A DNA stretch of 64,000 nucleotides, from contig CAJXPB010000007.1 in assembly GCA_913057905.1 (NCBI GenBank), positions 121,807-185,806 on the forward strand. Direction: 5' to 3'. The stretch comes from an uncultured Pseudomonadota bacterium (GTDB taxonomy: Bacteria > Myxococcota_A > Bradymonadia > Bradymonadales > Bradymonadaceae). The translations under genes were made by a program, and so were the position numbers. Below, piece by piece: positions 35,332 to 44,453 of the stretch. The first letter of the stretch is position 1. The number at the start of each line of letters is the position of its first letter. The notes under the pieces are model-generated. The model ran no database searches, was not told where the DNA came from, and worked only from the letters and a program-made list of their open reading frames with translations.

Positions 35332-36629
35332 GCCGCCGAGTTCTGGTCCGCCGGCGCCTCTTTGACCGGCTCCTTGGTCCCCTGTTTATCGACCTTGTAG
35401 ATGCTGACGCCGAAGGTCCCGCACTGGCGTTGGTCCCTCCAGAAATTCCAGTGAAGATAGACGTCGCCGTCGGGGCTGACGACCGATGGCGGAGCGGGCG
35501 GATGGGGCGCCACCATCTTTGAAATCGAGATCGCCTCGGAATCGAACTCCACCCGCCCCGAGGATTGGACCATGTTGACGGATTTGAGTTTGCCGCTATC
35601 CCCGTCGACCACGAATTCCAACACCGTATTGAGCTGCGTGTTGCTCAGCGGGTGACCCGGCCCATAGGCGCCATCGAGATGTGGCAAGTACTCCCCTCCC
35701 CATTTGGGGTGGATTTTTCGGTGGATCTTGCTGATGTAGGTCGCCGCGGCGTCGGCCGTCGCATTCACCGCGGTGTGATTCCCAGGTTGCACCTCGGTAA
35801 TGTAATTCTCCAGGCTCGCTTTCAACGACCCCTTCGACTTCTCGATGCGCTCGAACATCCCGTGCCCGGCCCCCTTCTCGCGCTCCTTTTCGGCCAATTT
35901 CCGGTCGGCCGATCCGTCGTTTAATTCTTCGTAGTCCGACACCGTAGGCATCGGGAGTTTTTCGACGTCTTGGGCCTCCTCCCGAGAGTCGGGCACCTTC
36001 TTTTGGCCCTCGTCGGCCCGGGGCTCCCGAGGCGTCGGAATCTCGGGCTCGGCCTCCCGTGGCTCGCGTTTTGGACGCGCCCGGTCTTCCTGTCTTTGCA
36101 CCGACTCGGCGCGCTGAGACTGCTCCCTGTCGCGCTCGGACTGCTCGGGGTGGTCGACCGGACGGTCCGAGGGCGTCGGCTCCCCCTGCTTCTGCGCCGC
36201 CTCGCCCTGCTGACGGTCGGGTTCGACATTCTTCTGCGTGGTCCGCCGCGCCCGGGTCTCTTCGGGCACGCGGTTTGCCTTGTCAGAGCGAAACTTCGCA
36301 TCTTCGGGGCGTTTTTCGTTCGTCTCCTGCTGGACGGTTTTTCGACGTCGACGCTCGGGCGGCGGCGGGGTCTGCTGCTGGGGAACCGGCTGGCTGGGGT
36401 CCGGCTGCTCGGGCTTCGGCTCGTCGGGGGACTCCCGGGTCTGCTCCTCTTCTTGAACCAGCGAGACTTCGAAGGGCTCGTCTCTCTCTTCGGGGTCGTC
36501 GGGTCTCTCCGGCTCGTCCAGGGCGCCGCTCCACAGAAGCACGATCAGACCGAGCACATGGATCAGCAGCGACGCCCCGACAAAGGGCCCCGTCGATGGT
36601 CTGTGTCGATCGCCTCGCGAGTCGGTCAT
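35313..36629 (-). CDS. TonB-like energy transducer / AgmX-type protein
   Basis: One N-terminal membrane helix (about 15-37) is followed by a long periplasmic stretch rich in Pro, Glu, Arg and Gln (40-240). The C-terminal domain of about 170 residues includes YISKIHRKIHPKWGGEYL, LNTVLEFVVDGDSGKLKSVNMVQSSGRVEFDSEAI and PHPPAPPSVVSPDGDVYLHW. This pattern (helices, then a strand pair around a basic P-x-W and a V-x-S-SG motif) fits TonB C-terminal domains. No exbB or exbD is nearby, so its motor partners are unknown. The assignment to TonB is by pattern only. Confidence 0.75.
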   Translation of the reverse strand: MTDSRGDRHRPSTGPFVGASLLIHVLGLIVLLWSGALDEPERPDDPEERDEPFEVSLVQEEEQTRESPDEPKPEQPDPSQPVPQQQTPPPPERRRRKTVQQETNEKRPEDAKFRSDKANRVPEETRARRTTQKNVEPDRQQGEAAQKQGEPTPSDRPVDHPEQSERDREQSQRAESVQRQEDRARPKREPREAEPEIPTPREPRADEGQKKVPDSREEAQDVEKLPMPTVSDYEELNDGSADRKLAEKEREKGAGHGMFERIEKSKGSLKASLENYITEVQPGNHTAVNATADAAATYISKIHRKIHPKWGGEYLPHLDGAYGPGHPLSNTQLNTVLEFVVDGDSGKLKSVNMVQSSGRVEFDSEAISISKMVAPHPPAPPSVVSPDGDVYLHWNFWRDQRQCGTFGVSIYKVDKQGTKEPVKEAPADQNSAAQASPK

Positions 36630-36710
36630 CTTGTCAGTCTTCGGTCCGCCCGATACAATCGCGCCTGTGAATCACGCGTTCCTCCCGCTGCACTTTGCTC
36701 TCGGAGTGAC

Positions 36711-37046
36711 ATGACTGCCCTCTTCCGACGCCTCCTGCTGCCCGCTTTATCTGTATGCCTCTTGATCATGGTGGGCCTGTCGGGGTGTGCCCCGGCCGTG
36801 GGTGATTCGTGCTCGGTCAATTCGGACTGCCCGACCGGGGCCGTCTGCGACACGACCGTTCCGGATGGTTACTGTACCATCCCGGATTGTCGGCCCGGAG
36901 AGTGTCCGGCTCAATCGGTCTGCGTCGAATTCCCGGATCGGAATGCCTTCTGTTTGCAGTCGTGTTCTTCCGACGAGGATTGTCGGTCCGGCCAGTCCTG
37001 CCGATCCGAATCGGGAAGCCCTCGCTTCTGTTACGTCGCCCCGTGA
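36711..37046 (+). CDS. Small cysteine-rich lipoprotein
   Basis: 111-residue lipoprotein. The signal peptide ends in GLSGC, a good lipobox. The mature part has two cysteine modules (DSCSVNSDCPTGAVCD and SCSSDEDCRSGQSCRSE) of the same type as the two larger Cys-rich proteins in this window, separated by a shorter CRPGECPAQSVC segment. GGAG lies just upstream of the ATG at 36711; the open frame runs much further upstream but only as antisense of the TonB-like gene. The next Cys-rich gene starts 12 bp after its stop, so the two form an operon. Confidence 0.8.
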   Translation: MTALFRRLLLPALSVCLLIMVGLSGCAPAVGDSCSVNSDCPTGAVCDTTVPDGYCTIPDCRPGECPAQSVCVEFPDRNAFCLQSCSSDEDCRSGQSCRSESGSPRFCYVAP

Positions 37047-37058
37047 CACCTCTCCTGT

Positions 37059-38969
37059 ATGATGACCACGGCTCCCCCGCTTCGACAACCCCCTGCCCCG
37101 GGGCCGTGGTCTGTCGTCGCTCTCATGCTGGCGGCCGTCTGGCTGGTCGGCTGCCCTCCGAGCCTGACCTGTGAAGACCTCGGCTGCGACCCCGGCTTCG
37201 TCTGCAACGAATCGACCGGGACGTGCCAACCGGCGGAGTCGGACTGCTCGGTATCGGGCTGTCCGCCCGACACCTCCTGTAACCCGTCGACCGGACAATG
37301 CGAACCGATCGAGCAGCGTTGTCCCGCCGACCCCTGCCCAGAATCCGAAGTCTGCAATACCGAAACGGGCACCTGCAGCGAACGAGACGCCTGCCGCCCC
37401 GGCGACTGCACGTCGCCGGCTGAGCGGTGTAACGAGACCACCGGTCGCTGCATTCCTGTCGAGTGCTCGTCAGATCCCGAGTGTCCCAGCGGGTTTATCT
37501 GCGGTGACGACGACACCTGCCGGAGCGGCTGCCGTCCGAACAGTCCCGTGTGCCCGGAAGGGCAGTACTGTCGAGCCTCGGGCGCCGACAAACGCATCGG
37601 ACAGTGCATTCCCGAATGCGAAGACGATCAGGATTGCCCCTTCGGTCGCCGCTGTGAGCCGCGGGGAGAGCAGTCGGTCTGCCGGCCGGAACCCCCCTGC
37701 GATGCCGATGCAGATTGTCGATCCGACGAAGTCTGCCTGAATGGCCAGTGCGCCCGCCCGCCCTGTCGCGGCGACGGCGATTGTTCCGGCACGGCGGTCT
37801 GCGACCTCTCCACGGGACGATGTGTGGGGGGCAACTGCCAAGACGACGTCTTTTCACCGAATCATGGCCGGGAGTCGGCCGCCTCGATCGGCTTCAATGC
37901 TTACCAACAATTGCGGATCTGTCCGGGCCGCAACGACTGGTTTCGCCTTCCGGTTCGCTCCGGCCAGCCGATCCGCGTGCGGTTGGCACACGACTCGGAA
38001 CGCGACGCCGATATCCGCATCTACGACGACGCCGGACGACTCATCGGAATCAATCAGCAGGCCCCGGCCCCCGATGCCGGCCCGCGAACCATCAATATCA
38101 TCGACTTCTCCGCCCAGAGCGACGGAACCGCCTGGATCCGAGTGGAACCTGCCGACGTCGAGCCCGACGAGGCGACGCCGCTTCTGTACGACCTGTCGAT
38201 TCAGACCGACCCGAGCGATGTCTGTCGGGACGACCAGGACGAAGAAAACGACCGCCCTCGCACGGCCACCCCTATCGGGACATCCCCGGGCGCCCCGAAC
38301 AGTCTGAGCCTGAACATCTGTGGCGCCGATGACGATTGGTTTGTATTGCAGAACCTCGACAAAGACATGGGGCTGGAAGTCGCGATCGAAGAGGCCGAAT
38401 CCGAATCGGGACTCGTCATGAACGTGCTCGGCCCCGAGGGGACGCGACTGTCGACCTCGCTGGGGAATTCCCTCGACATTCAGCGGCTCGGCGCCACCGG
38501 CGACTGGTATATCCAAGTCACCTCGCCGGTGGGGCGATCGTCGCCGTACCGGCTGCAAACCGAGGCGACAGGCTCCTGGGAGTGCCCCCGCGCCGGGCTC
38601 GATGTAACACCGTCGAGGGCATTCTCGCTGCCGGAGGACTCCTCTCGGTCGCTTTGGCTCTGCCCGCGTGGGGACGGGTGGGAGACCGACTGGCTCGAAC
38701 TGGAGCCCCCGAACCAGCGCGCCCGGTTGACGGCTACGATTTCACCGCCCGCCACTCCCGAGCACCTCGATGTCGCTCTCTATCGCGCCGACCCCGACAC
38801 CCCGGGCGTCAACCTGATGAGACGGGGCGTCTTTGACGGGGAAGACGTAGTCGTCTCCGCCCGCGTGCCGCCGACGACATTGTATCTGCGCGTCCGATCA
38901 CACTCGGACCTCGGCACGATCACAGACGCCGGGCCCTACGACGTCTTCTACGACTACCAGATCAACTGA
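37059..38969 (+). CDS. Cysteine-rich lipoprotein with pre-peptidase C-terminal (PPC) domains
   Basis: 636-residue exported lipoprotein (lipobox WLVGC near residue 32). The first 270 residues carry repeated cysteine modules (CDPGFVCNESTGTC, CPPDTSCNPSTGQC, CPESEVCNTETGTC and others). The rest consists of two or three beta-sandwich domains of the PPC type (RICPGRNDWFRLPVRSGQPIRVRLAHD; LNICGADDDWFVLQNLD; LWLCPRGDGWETDWLELEPPNQ). PPC domains usually accompany secreted proteases, but no protease domain is present. Probably a surface-bound binding protein. Its 3' end overlaps convergent trmJ by 8 bp. Confidence 0.8.
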   Translation: MMTTAPPLRQPPAPGPWSVVALMLAAVWLVGCPPSLTCEDLGCDPGFVCNESTGTCQPAESDCSVSGCPPDTSCNPSTGQCEPIEQRCPADPCPESEVCNTETGTCSERDACRPGDCTSPAERCNETTGRCIPVECSSDPECPSGFICGDDDTCRSGCRPNSPVCPEGQYCRASGADKRIGQCIPECEDDQDCPFGRRCEPRGEQSVCRPEPPCDADADCRSDEVCLNGQCARPPCRGDGDCSGTAVCDLSTGRCVGGNCQDDVFSPNHGRESAASIGFNAYQQLRICPGRNDWFRLPVRSGQPIRVRLAHDSERDADIRIYDDAGRLIGINQQAPAPDAGPRTINIIDFSAQSDGTAWIRVEPADVEPDEATPLLYDLSIQTDPSDVCRDDQDEENDRPRTATPIGTSPGAPNSLSLNICGADDDWFVLQNLDKDMGLEVAIEEAESESGLVMNVLGPEGTRLSTSLGNSLDIQRLGATGDWYIQVTSPVGRSSPYRLQTEATGSWECPRAGLDVTPSRAFSLPEDSSRSLWLCPRGDGWETDWLELEPPNQRARLTATISPPATPEHLDVALYRADPDTPGVNLMRRGVFDGEDVVVSARVPPTTLYLRVRSHSDLGTITDAGPYDVFYDYQIN

Positions 38970-39759
38970 CCTCGTCGTCCTCGTCGGCCTTGTCGGCTCC
39001 GACCGCGTCGAGCACCTCGCCGAAGATGCCGTGCCATATCGCGGCCTCGCGTTCATCCAAATCGGCGCGCAGAAAGACCGACCGAATCGACCGAATGATG
39101 TGCCACGTCTGATCGATCTTGAAGAAGTCGATCGCATGCAGCGCCCGTTCGGCGGTATCGATCATCCGGTCGATCGAGCCCATCTCCGCGGGTGGATGCT
39201 CCCGATTCGCCTCGACTCGCTCGAGATCCGGGCGCTCTTCGGGAGCGTCGGTCGCCTCGCGAAAGATTTCCCACATATTGAGCAGAACGGCCTGCCCAAG
39301 GTTTAGCGACGAATAGTCCGGGTCGGTCGGGATGGTCACGATCGAATGGCACCGGTCGACGACCTCATTGGGCAGCCCCGAGTCCTCGCGGCCGAAGACG
39401 TAGGCAACCTTTCCCTCACCGGTGGCCTCGACGGTCGTCGCCGCCGCACCTCGGGGTTCGGTCACGACCTGTCGTCCGGTTCGCGGGCGGGCCGTCGTCG
39501 CGACCGTCAGTACGCAATCCTCGACGGCCTCGGCGAAGGTCTCATGGTGGCCGATGTTCTGGATGATCTCCGGCGCCTTCGGGGCGCTGATCGATATCTG
39601 ATGCGGGTCCGCCTCCTTCGGGCGGACCAGCCGGAGGTCGTGGACGCCGAAGTTCTTACACGCACGGACGGCGTTTCCGATGTTGATGTCGTCCTGTGGC
39701 TCCCACAGAACGACAACGATCTGCGAGAGCGACTCGGGTAGAGTGTCTGGTACAAACAA
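38962..39759 (-). CDS. trmJ: TrmJ-like tRNA 2'-O-methyltransferase (SPOUT family)
   Basis: SAM-dependent enzyme expected to methylate the ribose of nucleotide 32 in tRNA. SPOUT motifs are clear: INIGNAVRACKNFG (motif 1), AYVFGREDSGLPNEVVDRC (motif 2) and YSSLNLGQAVLLNMWEI (motif 3, knot). Its C-terminal helical extension (about 200-265) resembles TrmJ rather than TrmL or TrmH. The only start near the expected N-terminus is a TTG (39759) with no strong ribosome site. It begins 33 bp after ftsZ on the same strand, so it probably shares that transcript. TrmJ versus a related TrmH-family enzyme cannot be settled by eye. Confidence 0.82.
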   Translation of the reverse strand: MFVPDTLPESLSQIVVVLWEPQDDINIGNAVRACKNFGVHDLRLVRPKEADPHQISISAPKAPEIIQNIGHHETFAEAVEDCVLTVATTARPRTGRQVVTEPRGAAATTVEATGEGKVAYVFGREDSGLPNEVVDRCHSIVTIPTDPDYSSLNLGQAVLLNMWEIFREATDAPEERPDLERVEANREHPPAEMGSIDRMIDTAERALHAIDFFKIDQTWHIIRSIRSVFLRADLDEREAAIWHGIFGEVLDAVGADKADEDDEVS

Positions 39760-39792
39760 CGGAGGGCCCTAGATTCTGTGTGCAACAGGCTG

Positions 39793-41106
39793 TTAGTCGT
39801 TGCTGTTGTTGCGACGGTTGCGCAGGAAGGTGGGAACCTGCATCTCCTCTTCTTCCTCGGGCGACAGACCGCTGGAGGGTTGGTCGACCGTGCTGTTGGT
39901 GTCACGAATGAAGTTTGCCCGCCGGTCTTCGTTGTCGCCGTCTTCGGCCTCGTCGGCGCCGTCATCCTCGCTATCGTCTTCCTGCGAGGCTGCGGCCCGG
40001 TCGTCCTCGTCGTCCGCCGGTGCCTCCGATGTGTTGACGGCGCTGTGTTCGTGGCTCGATCGCCGTCGCCGTCGACCCGAGCTCTCCTCTCGGTTGTCCC
40101 CGGAAGCTTTATTACTTTCCTCGCGCGCCTCGTCGACATCCTCCTGTGACACCCCGAATCCCGTGGCGATGACGGTCATCTGAATCTGGTCGCGCATCTC
40201 CTCGTCGATCACCTGCCCGTAGATGATGTGGGCGTCCTGGTCGGCGACCTCTTCGATATGGCTGGCCGCGTCGTTGACCTCGTGGATCGTCATGTCGGTG
40301 CCGCCGGTCACGTTCATCAAAATCCCGGTGGCGCCGTCGATCGAGACGTCGTCCAGAAGTGGAGACGAGACGGCCATCTCCGCGGCTTCCAGGGCCCGAT
40401 CGGTCCCCGAGGCTCGGCCGGTCCCCATCAGGGCACGGCCGCGGTCCTTCATGATGGTCTGCACGTCGGCGAAGTCGACGTTGACGAATCCGCCGACAGT
40501 AATCAGGTCGGAGATGCCCTGGACGGCCTGCAGCAACACCTCGTCGGCCATCTTAAAGGCCTCGATCATAGTGGTGTCGGCGTCGGAGATCGCCAGAAGT
40601 CGCTCGTTCGGAATCGTAATCAGAGTGTCGACGGCCTTTTCCAGATGCTCGATGCCCATGGCCGCCTGGCGTCGCCGTCGCCGCCCCTCGAACTGAAACG
40701 GTTTGGTCACCACACCGACGGTCAGGGCGCCGACCTCACGGGCGATATCCGCGATCACCGGGGCGGCCCCGGTGCCGGTTCCGCCACCCATGCCCGCCGT
40801 CACGAAGACCATGTCGGCTCCTTCGAGCGCCTCGGCGATCCGATCCTGGGTCTCGAGGGCCGAATCGCGGCCCTTTTCGGGATCGGCGCCCGCCCCCAGC
40901 CCCTCGGTCTCGCTCTCGCCGAGCTGGATCTTTACATCGGCGAGGTTGTTGCCCAGCGCCTGAAGGTCGGTGTTGGCCGCGATGAATCGCACGCCGTTGA
41001 CCCCTTCGGTCACCATGGTGTTGAGCGCGTTGCCCCCGCCGCCGCCCACACCGACAACTTTGATATTGGCCGACTCCGGCTTTTCGGCATCGTCAAATTC
41101 CAGCAT
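39793..41106 (-). CDS. ftsZ: Cell division protein FtsZ
   Basis: Tubulin-like GTPase forming the Z ring at midcell. The tubulin signature [11 protein letters not shown] is at 107-117, and NTDLQAL and the T7 loop region ([14 protein letters not shown]) are present. An acidic, low-complexity linker of about 100 residues leads to the conserved C-terminal peptide [10 protein letters not shown] that binds FtsA. The ATG at 41106 ([20 protein letters not shown]) was chosen because the upstream in-frame codons read through the leader. The 155-bp gap after ftsA contains a promoter candidate and a hairpin. Confidence 0.98.
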   Translation of the reverse strand: MLEFDDAEKPESANIKVVGVGGGGGNALNTMVTEGVNGVRFIAANTDLQALGNNLADVKIQLGESETEGLGAGADPEKGRDSALETQDRIAEALEGADMVFVTAGMGGGTGTGAAPVIADIAREVGALTVGVVTKPFQFEGRRRRRQAAMGIEHLEKAVDTLITIPNERLLAISDADTTMIEAFKMADEVLLQAVQGISDLITVGGFVNVDFADVQTIMKDRGRALMGTGRASGTDRALEAAEMAVSSPLLDDVSIDGATGILMNVTGGTDMTIHEVNDAASHIEEVADQDAHIIYGQVIDEEMRDQIQMTVIATGFGVSQEDVDEAREESNKASGDNREESSGRRRRRSSHEHSAVNTSEAPADDEDDRAAASQEDDSEDDGADEAEDGDNEDRRANFIRDTNSTVDQPSSGLSPEEEEEMQVPTFLRNRRNNSND

Positions 41107-41158
41107 TACAGTTTCGCCCTGGCTTGGCTTGCAACTCGATGACTCGTCGACTCTTGGT

Positions 41159-41178
41159 CGGGACGGCAGCCCGTCCCG
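41159..41178 (-). other. Hairpin in the ftsZ leader
   Basis: CGGGACGG-CAGC-CCGTCCCG, a perfect 8-bp stem with a 4-nt loop, about 50 nt upstream of the ftsZ start on the minus strand and downstream of the candidate promoter. No U-tract follows. Confidence 0.45.
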
Positions 41179-41201
41179 GGCCGGATGATAGACAGCCCCA
41201 G

Positions 41202-41230
41202 AATCTACCACCGCGATCTGGTGCTATCAA
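41202..41230 (-). promoter_or_regulatory. Candidate ftsZ promoter
   Basis: TTGATA (41225-41230) and TAGATT (41202-41207) with a 17-bp spacer on the minus strand in the ftsA-ftsZ gap. Five of six and four of six consensus bases match. It would give a leader of about 90 nt and allow ftsZ to be expressed above the rest of the cluster. Confidence 0.5.
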
Positions 41231-41261
41231 CCCCGTGTTGGTTCGACCCTCACGGATCGAA

Positions 41262-42476
41262 TCACAGGAAATCAGCCATGAATTCTCTGACCCGATCAAA
41301 GAAGCTGGCACGGTCCGGCTGCATCATCAGCTCGTCGGGATTGCGGGCCCCATGCATCACCAGTCCCACTCCCGTTGCATACTTCGGGTTGCGCACCACG
41401 TCCACCAGCCCCCCGACGTCGCGGGGGACCCCACGGCGGACGGGCATCCCCAACACGTCCTCGGCCAGCGCGGGCATGTGCTCGAGCGCCGCCGTTCCCC
41501 CGGTAATCACGATCCCTCCGGCGAGCTTTTCTTTGAAACCCGAATTGATGATCTCGCGACCCACGTACGCAAAGATCTCTTCGACCCGGGGCTCCACGAT
41601 TTCGGCGAGGATCTGGCGGCTCAGCACCCTGGGAGGGCGGCCGCCGACCGAGGGGACCTCGATGGTCTCGTCGGGATCGACATTCTCGACCATCGCCGAG
41701 CCGTGGGCCTGCTTGATCCGCTCGGCCTCCTTGGCCGGGGTCCTCAGACCCTTTGCGATGTCGCCGGTCAGGTGCTCGCCGCCCAGCGAGAGGACCGCCG
41801 TGTGCACGAGGCTCCCGTCGGAGTAGATGGCGATGTCGGTGGTGCCCCCGCCGATGTCGACCACCGCGACTCCGAGCTCCTTTTCATCCTCCTCGAGGAC
41901 CGCATCGGCACTGGCGAGCTGTTCGAGGACGATCCGCTCGACATCGAGCGCACACTCGTTTGCACATTTGTTGATGTTTTTGCGGCTGGTCACCGAGGCG
42001 GAGACGATGTGGACGTTGGCCTCCAATCGAACACCGGTCATTCCCAGGGGTTCGCGGATCTTGTCCTGGTCGTCGACGATGTACTCCTGCGGGACCACGT
42101 GGATGATGTCGCGATCCGACGGCATCGCGACGGCACGTGCCGCATCGACCACCCGCTCGAGATCCGGGCGGCGGACCTCGTCGCCATTGACGGCCACGAT
42201 CCCCCGAGAATTGAATCCCTTGATGTGCCCGCCGGCGATCCCGGCATGGACCCGGCCGATCTCACAACCCGCCATCAACTCCGCCTCCTCGACGGCCCGG
42301 CGAATCGAACGCACCGTCGCGTCGATGTTGATGACAACACCCTTGCGCAGACCCTTGGATGGCTCGCTCCCGATCCCGATGATGTCGAGGCCGTCCTCGG
42401 TCACCTCCCCGATGATGCAGGCGACCTTGGTCGTTCCCAGATCCAGGCCGACGACTATCTCTCCGTGATCATCCAT
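41262..42476 (-). CDS. ftsA: Cell division protein FtsA
   Basis: Actin-like ATPase that tethers FtsZ to the membrane and recruits later divisome proteins. Actin-fold motifs are visible (VVGLDLGTTKVACIIGEV; GVAVVDIGGGTTDIAIY; GGIVITGGTAALEHM). The last residues (SFFDRVREFMADFL) form the amphipathic membrane-binding helix. The ATG at 42476 has GGAAGG 7 nt upstream and is preferred to one 33 bp earlier, which lies just inside the end of ftsQ. Confidence 0.97.
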   Translation of the reverse strand: MDDHGEIVVGLDLGTTKVACIIGEVTEDGLDIIGIGSEPSKGLRKGVVINIDATVRSIRRAVEEAELMAGCEIGRVHAGIAGGHIKGFNSRGIVAVNGDEVRRPDLERVVDAARAVAMPSDRDIIHVVPQEYIVDDQDKIREPLGMTGVRLEANVHIVSASVTSRKNINKCANECALDVERIVLEQLASADAVLEEDEKELGVAVVDIGGGTTDIAIYSDGSLVHTAVLSLGGEHLTGDIAKGLRTPAKEAERIKQAHGSAMVENVDPDETIEVPSVGGRPPRVLSRQILAEIVEPRVEEIFAYVGREIINSGFKEKLAGGIVITGGTAALEHMPALAEDVLGMPVRRGVPRDVGGLVDVVRNPKYATGVGLVMHGARNPDELMMQPDRASFFDRVREFMADFL

Positions 42477-42505
42477 TTCGCCACCTTCCTTGGTCTCGTG
42501 CCAGT

Positions 42506-43393
42506 TCATTCAATATCATTGTCCGTTCCGGTTGCCGTCGAGGGCCGATCCTTGGCCGCTCGTCCCACCGTCACCCTCCGAAGTCGTCCGTCCGGCCCCA
42601 GCCGATGATCCAAAAGCAGGTAAGCCGGCTCGATGCCCCGCTTCGCCAATTTTGCGCGCACTTTCTCGAGGCGGTCCAAGCGCACGCGCCAGTCCCTCGG
42701 GCCGAGTTGAATTTCGGTGCCCGACTCGGTGACCAGGGTCAGCCCGAGCACGGGTTCCAGATGCAACTCGCTGATGCCATGATTGTCTGCGTCCAGCCCA
42801 AGTCTACGATAATAGTCGACAGCCGTCAGGGCTCTTTTTACCTGCGTGCGTCCCGCCGGCTGCTGCACCTCCCGTTTCGACAGCCCGGTCAACAGCGGCA
42901 GCGTCAACAGGTCGGCGACCGCGTTGTCGGCCTCGACGGTCTTGATGACCCGCCCATGTCCGTCCAGCACGGTGTAGCCGCTGTCGACCAGCAAGGCCGC
43001 CGGTTGTCGCTCCGTGATGTGGACTCGCACGGTACTCGGAAGCTGGCGGTCCACCCGCGCCTCTTTGACCCAGGAATTCGACTCGAGCGCGCGGCGAGCT
43101 TCGTCGGGATCCACATCGAAGATATGGACCCCTCGAAGAAGGCCGGCCCGATGGGTCAACTGTTCGCGGTCCGCCCACTGCACACCGGTGACTTCGACGG
43201 ATTGAATTTCGAGGTACGCGCTGTCGGCGAGGTACAGATAACCCCGGAAGATCCCCAGGGTCACCGCGATCGCGACGACACCCAACAGGACGTAGGGCGT
43301 CACCGCTGCGACGGTGTCACGGATCGAAGAGGCACCCTCCTTGAGGCGCTCGGTCTTCGACCGTTTCTTTCGGTTGTCACGACGTCCAAACAT
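42506..43393 (-). CDS. ftsQ: Cell division protein FtsQ (DivIB)
   Basis: Bitopic divisome protein that links FtsA to FtsL/FtsB and FtsW/FtsI. A basic cytoplasmic N-terminus, one membrane helix (about 32-52) and a POTRA domain (YLEIQSVEVTGVQWADREQLTHRAGL, about 60-130) are followed by the FtsQ beta domain (ERQPAALLVDSGYTVLDGHGRVI... to LLLDHRLGPDGRLRRVTV). Its 295 residues fit the family. It lies 70 bp after ddl. Confidence 0.93.
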   Translation of the reverse strand: MFGRRDNRKKRSKTERLKEGASSIRDTVAAVTPYVLLGVVAIAVTLGIFRGYLYLADSAYLEIQSVEVTGVQWADREQLTHRAGLLRGVHIFDVDPDEARRALESNSWVKEARVDRQLPSTVRVHITERQPAALLVDSGYTVLDGHGRVIKTVEADNAVADLLTLPLLTGLSKREVQQPAGRTQVKRALTAVDYYRRLGLDADNHGISELHLEPVLGLTLVTESGTEIQLGPRDWRVRLDRLEKVRAKLAKRGIEPAYLLLDHRLGPDGRLRRVTVGRAAKDRPSTATGTDNDIE

Positions 43394-43463
43394 TCAATCT
43401 CCACCATCCGTGGTGCCGAACCCTTCATCCTTGAAGGGAGACTCGGGTCCATCCATCAACCGG

Positions 43464-44453
43464 TCATCCGGCCTCCGTCCCGAGTTGCGCCGCGCATAAC
43501 ATCGTCTCGGTAAACCGTTCGAAATCGACCCCTCGTCGACTCGCGAGTTTCGGAACCAGACTCGTCGAGGTCATGCCGGGAATCGTATTCGCTTCGAGTA
43601 CATAGAGGATTTCGTCTCCGTCGCCGCCGCGCCGCGCGATGAAATCGACCCGGGCGACGCCTCGACATCCGAGTGCCCGATACGCCAGGGCGCCGGCCGC
43701 CTCCAGCCGCTTGACCAACCCGGGCCGCTCGACGGGCTTGTAGGCCGTCTGCTCGGACTCGTACTTGGCTTCCCAATCGTAAAACTCCTGGGCCGGCTCG
43801 ACCTCCAGCGACCCGAGACACGTATCGTCGAACCAGCCGACGGTGTATTCGGTTCCCTCGAGATAGGCTTCGACCATCACCTGTCTTCGCGACGAGCCCC
43901 CGGCGGCGGATGCGATCGCCTCGGCCGCCTGACGCACGTCGTCGATCTCACGGCACAGGGCTACCTGCTGGCTGCTGCCTCCGTCGGAGGGTTTGACAAC
44001 GACCGGCAACTCCAGGTTCCGACGCTTCAGCCAATCACTCCAGTTCGTCTGCTCGACGCACGATGTCTCGATGCCCCCACCCGGCGGCGTCATCAATCCG
44101 ACATCCTTGAAGATCGCCTTGGAGCGAACCTTGTCGATGGCCAACGCGCTCGCCAGGACGCCGCTCCCGGTGTACGGGATACCGAGCGTCTCCAGAAATC
44201 CCTGCAGCGTCCCGTCTTCGCCGCGTCCGCCATGAAACGCCAGAAGCGCCGCGGCCGGGGGATCCTCCAGAAGCATCTCCAAGTCGTCGGGCAGATCGTA
44301 TTCTCGAACCGTCCGACCTCGCCCACGGGCCCGAAGCGCCTCGGCCAGTGCCTGTCCGGTCTCCAGGCTGACGGAGCGTTCTTCGGACTCGCCACCGTAC
44401 AACACGCCGACGGTCTCACCTTCGAACCGATTCAGATCGATGTGCTCAAGCAT
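43464..44453 (-). CDS. ddl: D-alanine--D-alanine ligase
   Basis: ATP-grasp enzyme that makes the D-Ala-D-Ala dipeptide added by MurF. Motifs: VGVLYGGESEERSVSLETG at the N-terminus, AFHGGRGEDGTLQGFLE, PVVVKPSDGGSSQQV in the ATP-grasp part, and LEANTIPGMTSTSLVPK at the metal and substrate site. The ATG at 44453 has an excellent GGGGGAGGA site 5 nt upstream; the frame is open 54 bp earlier. It overlaps murB by 8 bp, so the two are coupled. Confidence 0.97.
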   Translation of the reverse strand: MLEHIDLNRFEGETVGVLYGGESEERSVSLETGQALAEALRARGRGRTVREYDLPDDLEMLLEDPPAAALLAFHGGRGEDGTLQGFLETLGIPYTGSGVLASALAIDKVRSKAIFKDVGLMTPPGGGIETSCVEQTNWSDWLKRRNLELPVVVKPSDGGSSQQVALCREIDDVRQAAEAIASAAGGSSRRQVMVEAYLEGTEYTVGWFDDTCLGSLEVEPAQEFYDWEAKYESEQTAYKPVERPGLVKRLEAAGALAYRALGCRGVARVDFIARRGGDGDEILYVLEANTIPGMTSTSLVPKLASRRGVDFERFTETMLCAAQLGTEAG

